NCBI GenBank assembly: GCA_034506395.1
Contig: JAPDPQ010000005.1
Location: 62,001 to 126,000 of the forward strand
Reading direction: 5' to 3'
Source of the DNA: a candidate division KSB1 bacterium
GTDB taxonomy: Bacteria; Zhuqueibacterota; Zhuqueibacteria; Thermofontimicrobiales; Thermofontimicrobiaceae
Length of the DNA stretch: 64,000 nt
This document shows positions 60,836-64,000 of the stretch, piece after piece (the stretch's first letter is position 1; each line of letters opens with the position of its first letter). The notes below the pieces were generated by a model. It worked only from the letters and a program-made list of their open reading frames with translations, ran no database searches and was not told where the DNA came from. The position numbers and the translations under genes were made by a program.

Positions 60836-63694
60836 TTGGTCACAAAAATTGAAATCGGCACCCAGCCGCAATATGATAACCCCGCTAGAGATGCGATCAC
60901 CAAGGATATTCAAGATTTGGGAATCCGTGGGGTCACTCAAGTCAAAGTATTTCAAATTTTCTATTTTCATGGTAACCTGAGCGAGCATGAAATTGAGCGG
61001 ATCTGTCAGCAGTTATTGATCGATCACGTGAGTCAAGTTTTTGCGGTGAATCATCCGCTTGAGCCGGAAGGCGATCATGTCTGGAGCGTGGAAATTACTT
61101 ATAATCCTGGGGTGATGGATCCAGTGGCGGAAAGCACTCTGAAGGGGATCAGCGATCTGGGGATCGTGGGCGTGTCTCAAGTGAAGACCGCTAGCAAATA
61201 CCATATCTACGGGTCATTGAGCGATGCAGAAAAGAAGCTCATTATTGAAAAACGATTGGCCAACAAATTGATCCAGCATGTTGTGCAACCTGATGAAAAA
61301 ATCTTTGCGGAACCAAAGCGGTATCAATTTTCACGTATCGAGGTGCCGTTGCTTCTGGCGGATGATGACGAATTGCTTGCGATCAGTCGTAATGGCCAAT
61401 TATTCCTCAACCTCGAGGAGATGAAGGCGATTCAGGCTTATTATCGTAAGTTAGGCCGCCAGCCGAGCGATGTTGAGCTTGAGACATTGGCCCAGACCTG
61501 GTCGGAACATTGCGTTCATAAGACGTTCCGCGGCATTATCGATTATGATGGTCAGCGTATCGATAATTTGTTAAAGACCACCATCATGAAGGTCACCAGG
61601 GAACTTAACAAGCCGTGGTGTGTTTCGGTTTTTACCGATAATGCCGGGGTGATTGAGTTTGATGAGCATTATGATGTTTGTTTTAAAGTTGAGACGCACA
61701 ATCATCCTTCAGCTCTCGAACCCTATGGCGGAGCTAACACTGGAATCGGCGGGGTCATTCGAGATCCTCTTGGCACTGGGCTCGGAGCGAAACCGATCGC
61801 CAATACTGATGTGTTCTGTTTCGCGCCCCCCGATTACCCGATGGATCAGCTTCCTCCAGGGACATTACACCCCAAGCGGATCTTTTTGGGAGTTCATGCG
61901 GGGGTACGGGATTACGGCAATCGCATGGGAATTCCTACAATCAATGGCGCAATTTATTTCGACGAACGATACGTCGGCAATCCACTGGTCTTTTGTGGCA
62001 ACGTGGGCTTGTTGCCCAAAGGCATGACCGAAAAACAGGTGATGCCAGGGGATCGTATCGTCGTTGTCGGTGGTCGTACAGGGCGGGATGGAATTCATGG
62101 CGCTACTTTTTCCTCCGGGGAGCTGACCACTGAATCGGAGCTGGTTTCCAGCGGCGCGGTTCAAATCGGGAATCCAATCACTGAGAAAAAATTAGTCGAT
62201 ACCTTGCTTCAGGCTCGAGACCGAAGGCTTTATCGCGCCATTACCGACTGCGGGGCTGGTGGGCTGTCATCAGCAGTGGGTGAACTCTGTGCGGCACTTG
62301 GTGCCGAAGTGGACTTGGATCTCGTCCCGCTCAAATATGAGGGACTCAGTTATACGGAGATCTGGATTTCCGAAGCGCAGGAGCGAATGGTGCTGATCGT
62401 TCCCCCACAAAATGTGGACACCATTTTGGAACTGTTCGCTTCCGAAAACGTTGAGGCCACCGTCATTGGCACAGTGACCCGTTCTGGCCGCTTGGTGCTC
62501 CGATACCAGGGAAATGAGGTAGGCGACCTTGAGATGGAATTTCTCCATCATGGCCTGCCACGACTGACGCGACGCGCTATCTGGAAAGCCCCGAGCTTTT
62601 CTGAGCCAGAGTTCCCAGAACCAGACAATCTAACCGACATTCTGAAGCAACTTCTCAGCTCTTGGAATATATGCAGCAAGGAATGGGTTATTCGACAGTA
62701 CGATCATGAAGTCCAGGGCGGCAGTGTGCTCAAGCCGCTGGTCGGAGAGCAAAATGATGGCCCCAGCGACGCAGCGATCATTCGACCTGTATTGACCTCG
62801 AACAAGGGCATCATCCTAGCCAATGGCTGTAATCCCAAATACGGTTTGATCGACCCTTATTTCATGGCCGCATCCGCCATTGACGAGGCAATTCGGCAAA
62901 TCATCGCGGTCGGTGGCAAATTGGACCGCATCGCATTGCTCGATAATTTCTGCTGGGGCAATACCGATAAGCCCGATCGGCTGGCTGGTCTGGTTCGCGC
63001 AGCGCAGGCTTGTTACGACATCGCACAAAGCTATGAAACGCCATTCATCTCCGGCAAAGATAGCCTCAATAACGAATATCAAATCGGCAGCGAGTCTATC
63101 GCTATTCCGCCCACGCTTTTGATCTCCGCGATCGGCATCATGGACGATGTGACCCGCGCCATTTCGATGGATGTGAAACGAGCTGGGGATCTCATCTACA
63201 TTTTGGGCGACACCAAAGATGAATTGGGCGGCTCACACTACTACGATATTCTAGGTCTGAAGAGTAGCAACGTGCCACAAGTCGATCCTAGGAATGGCAA
63301 AAAACTAATGACCGCTTTGAGTGCTGCCATGGAAGCAGGGCTGGTGCGTGCCTGTCATGATTGCTCCGAAGGCGGATTAGCCGTCGCCGCTGCTGAAATG
63401 GCATTCGCTGGCGGCTTGGGAATGGTGCTCGATTTGCGCCGAGTACCATCTTCTCATGGCTTACAGCGCAACGACAAGCTCCTGTTCTCGGAATCCAATA
63501 GTCGGTTTGTCGTTGAAGTTCCTCCCGAATCTCAACAGCGATTCGAACAAATCATGGCTGATAACCTTTTCGGCTTGATCGGCCAAGCAGTCGCAAAGCC
63601 GAGGTTTCGCGTCGTTGGGCTTAATGGGAATACGATTATTGAAGCCAACATATATGAATTGAAAGAGGCCTGGCAACGACCGTTACGCTGGTGA
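60836..63694 (+). CDS. purL: Phosphoribosylformylglycinamidine synthase, two PurS domains fused to PurL
   Basis: The 952-residue protein makes formylglycinamidine ribonucleotide in purine synthesis, using ammonia from PurQ. Two PurS-like domains sit in tandem at residues 2-70 (TKIEIGTQPQYDNPARDAIT, VTQVKVFQIFYF) and 83-153 (WSVEITYNPGVMDPVAESTL, VSQVKTASKYHIYG). The PurL part follows with QTWSEHCVHKTFRG, FKVETHNHPSALEPYGGANT, ITDCGAGGLSSAVGELCAAL and DCSEGGLAVAAAEMAF. PurS is usually a separate small protein; its fusion and doubling are notable. The start is TTG with AAGGGA 6 bases upstream. purQ follows. Confidence 0.93.
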   Translation: MVTKIEIGTQPQYDNPARDAITKDIQDLGIRGVTQVKVFQIFYFHGNLSEHEIERICQQLLIDHVSQVFAVNHPLEPEGDHVWSVEITYNPGVMDPVAESTLKGISDLGIVGVSQVKTASKYHIYGSLSDAEKKLIIEKRLANKLIQHVVQPDEKIFAEPKRYQFSRIEVPLLLADDDELLAISRNGQLFLNLEEMKAIQAYYRKLGRQPSDVELETLAQTWSEHCVHKTFRGIIDYDGQRIDNLLKTTIMKVTRELNKPWCVSVFTDNAGVIEFDEHYDVCFKVETHNHPSALEPYGGANTGIGGVIRDPLGTGLGAKPIANTDVFCFAPPDYPMDQLPPGTLHPKRIFLGVHAGVRDYGNRMGIPTINGAIYFDERYVGNPLVFCGNVGLLPKGMTEKQVMPGDRIVVVGGRTGRDGIHGATFSSGELTTESELVSSGAVQIGNPITEKKLVDTLLQARDRRLYRAITDCGAGGLSSAVGELCAALGAEVDLDLVPLKYEGLSYTEIWISEAQERMVLIVPPQNVDTILELFASENVEATVIGTVTRSGRLVLRYQGNEVGDLEMEFLHHGLPRLTRRAIWKAPSFSEPEFPEPDNLTDILKQLLSSWNICSKEWVIRQYDHEVQGGSVLKPLVGEQNDGPSDAAIIRPVLTSNKGIILANGCNPKYGLIDPYFMAASAIDEAIRQIIAVGGKLDRIALLDNFCWGNTDKPDRLAGLVRAAQACYDIAQSYETPFISGKDSLNNEYQIGSESIAIPPTLLISAIGIMDDVTRAISMDVKRAGDLIYILGDTKDELGGSHYYDILGLKSSNVPQVDPRNGKKLMTALSAAMEAGLVRACHDCSEGGLAVAAAEMAFAGGLGMVLDLRRVPSSHGLQRNDKLLFSESNSRFVVEVPPESQQRFEQIMADNLFGLIGQAVAKPRFRVVGLNGNTIIEANIYELKEAWQRPLRW

Positions 63695-63840
63695 CAGATC
63701 CTCAAATTGCCCGGCTCACTTTCATTGAATCGAGCTCAATTTTGACATCGTCATCGATTTGCCACAATTCCATAATTTGGAATTTTCCCGCGGCAAAATT
63801 GAATCGAGCTTTTTAATAAAATCAGAGGATTTTCATTATC

Positions 63841-64000
63841 ATGAAAGTTGTCAAGACGATCGTAATTCGAACAGCAGGATCAAACTGTGATTATGAAACC
63901 GTCCATGCATTTGAACAAGTCGGGAGCCAGGTTAGTTTGGTTCATATCAATCAGCTTATTTCTGGCAAAATTCGATTGTCGGATTTCGACATCCTCGCCA
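63841..64000 (+). CDS. purQ: Phosphoribosylformylglycinamidine synthase glutaminase subunit, start (cut by window edge)
   Basis: The first 53 codons are visible: MKVVKTIVIRTAGSNCDYET, then VHAFEQVGSQVSLVHINQL. This matches the start of PurQ, a class I glutaminase that supplies ammonia to PurL; the catalytic Cys lies beyond the window. AGAGGA lies upstream of the ATG. The gap to purL is about 146 bases, and both genes run on the plus strand, so they are likely one operon. Confidence 0.92.
   Translation, partial: MKVVKTIVIRTAGSNCDYETVHAFEQVGSQVSLVHINQLISGKIRLSDFDILA

Overview
The window looks like a chromosome segment of a Gram-negative bacterium of the FCB (Fibrobacterota-Chlorobiota-Bacteroidota) side of the tree, probably close to candidate phylum KSB1, Calditrichota or a relative. 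Four things point there: a YPNPFN-type C-terminal secretion/sorting domain on a chitinase and a related tail on a second secreted protein, a PorV/PorQ-like barrel, TonB receptors with an N-terminal carboxypeptidase-regulatory-like domain, and lipobox lipoproteins. The phylum call is an inference; no rRNA or tRNA gene was seen. Base composition looks even, coding is dense, and most of the first 50 kb is on the minus strand.

Region 1 (1-8.4 kb, minus) is a housekeeping string read from a good promoter at 8360-8388: SPOR lipoprotein, yebC, ruvC, ruvA, ruvB, queA, an ispD-ispF fusion, gltX and the start of glnS. A large TPR protein (9-12 kb, plus) follows. Region 2 (12.5-21.5 kb, minus) is an electron-transfer-flavoprotein block: a membrane Fe-S oxidoreductase (EtfD type), etfA, etfB, then a decayed two-gene ATPase module, then a second ETF-like pair whose alpha subunit has no FAD domain, and an acyl-CoA dehydrogenase.

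Region 3 (22-42 kb) is a glycan-utilisation island. On the minus strand it has a SusC-like TonB receptor, a GH18 chitinase, a large secreted protein with a sorting tail, a PorV-like barrel, a serine hydrolase, a ChbG-type deacetylase, an outer-membrane barrel and a GH42 glycosidase. Divergently on the plus strand are a ROK kinase, a sugar MFS transporter and a SIS-domain protein. This fits import and catabolism of chitin or another amino-sugar polymer. The island is unusually rich in hairpin repeats, including three arrays of one family.

Region 4 (42-55 kb) holds thiolase, 3-hydroxyacyl-CoA dehydrogenase and enoyl-CoA hydratase, a heparinase II/III-like lyase, a FadR-like TetR regulator with a near-perfect FadR-type operator on its own promoter, a duplicated-domain lipoprotein, a TonB receptor and a FadL-type porin. 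With region 2 it gives a nearly complete fatty-acid uptake and beta-oxidation set; no acyl-CoA ligase is in the window.

Region 5 (55-64 kb) holds a TIR-DUF1566 fusion whose C-terminus looks like the variable region of a diversity-generating retroelement target, a small membrane protein, a formyltransferase, a phosphodiesterase-fold protein that has lost metal-ligand aspartates, and purL (with two fused PurS domains) followed by the start of purQ.
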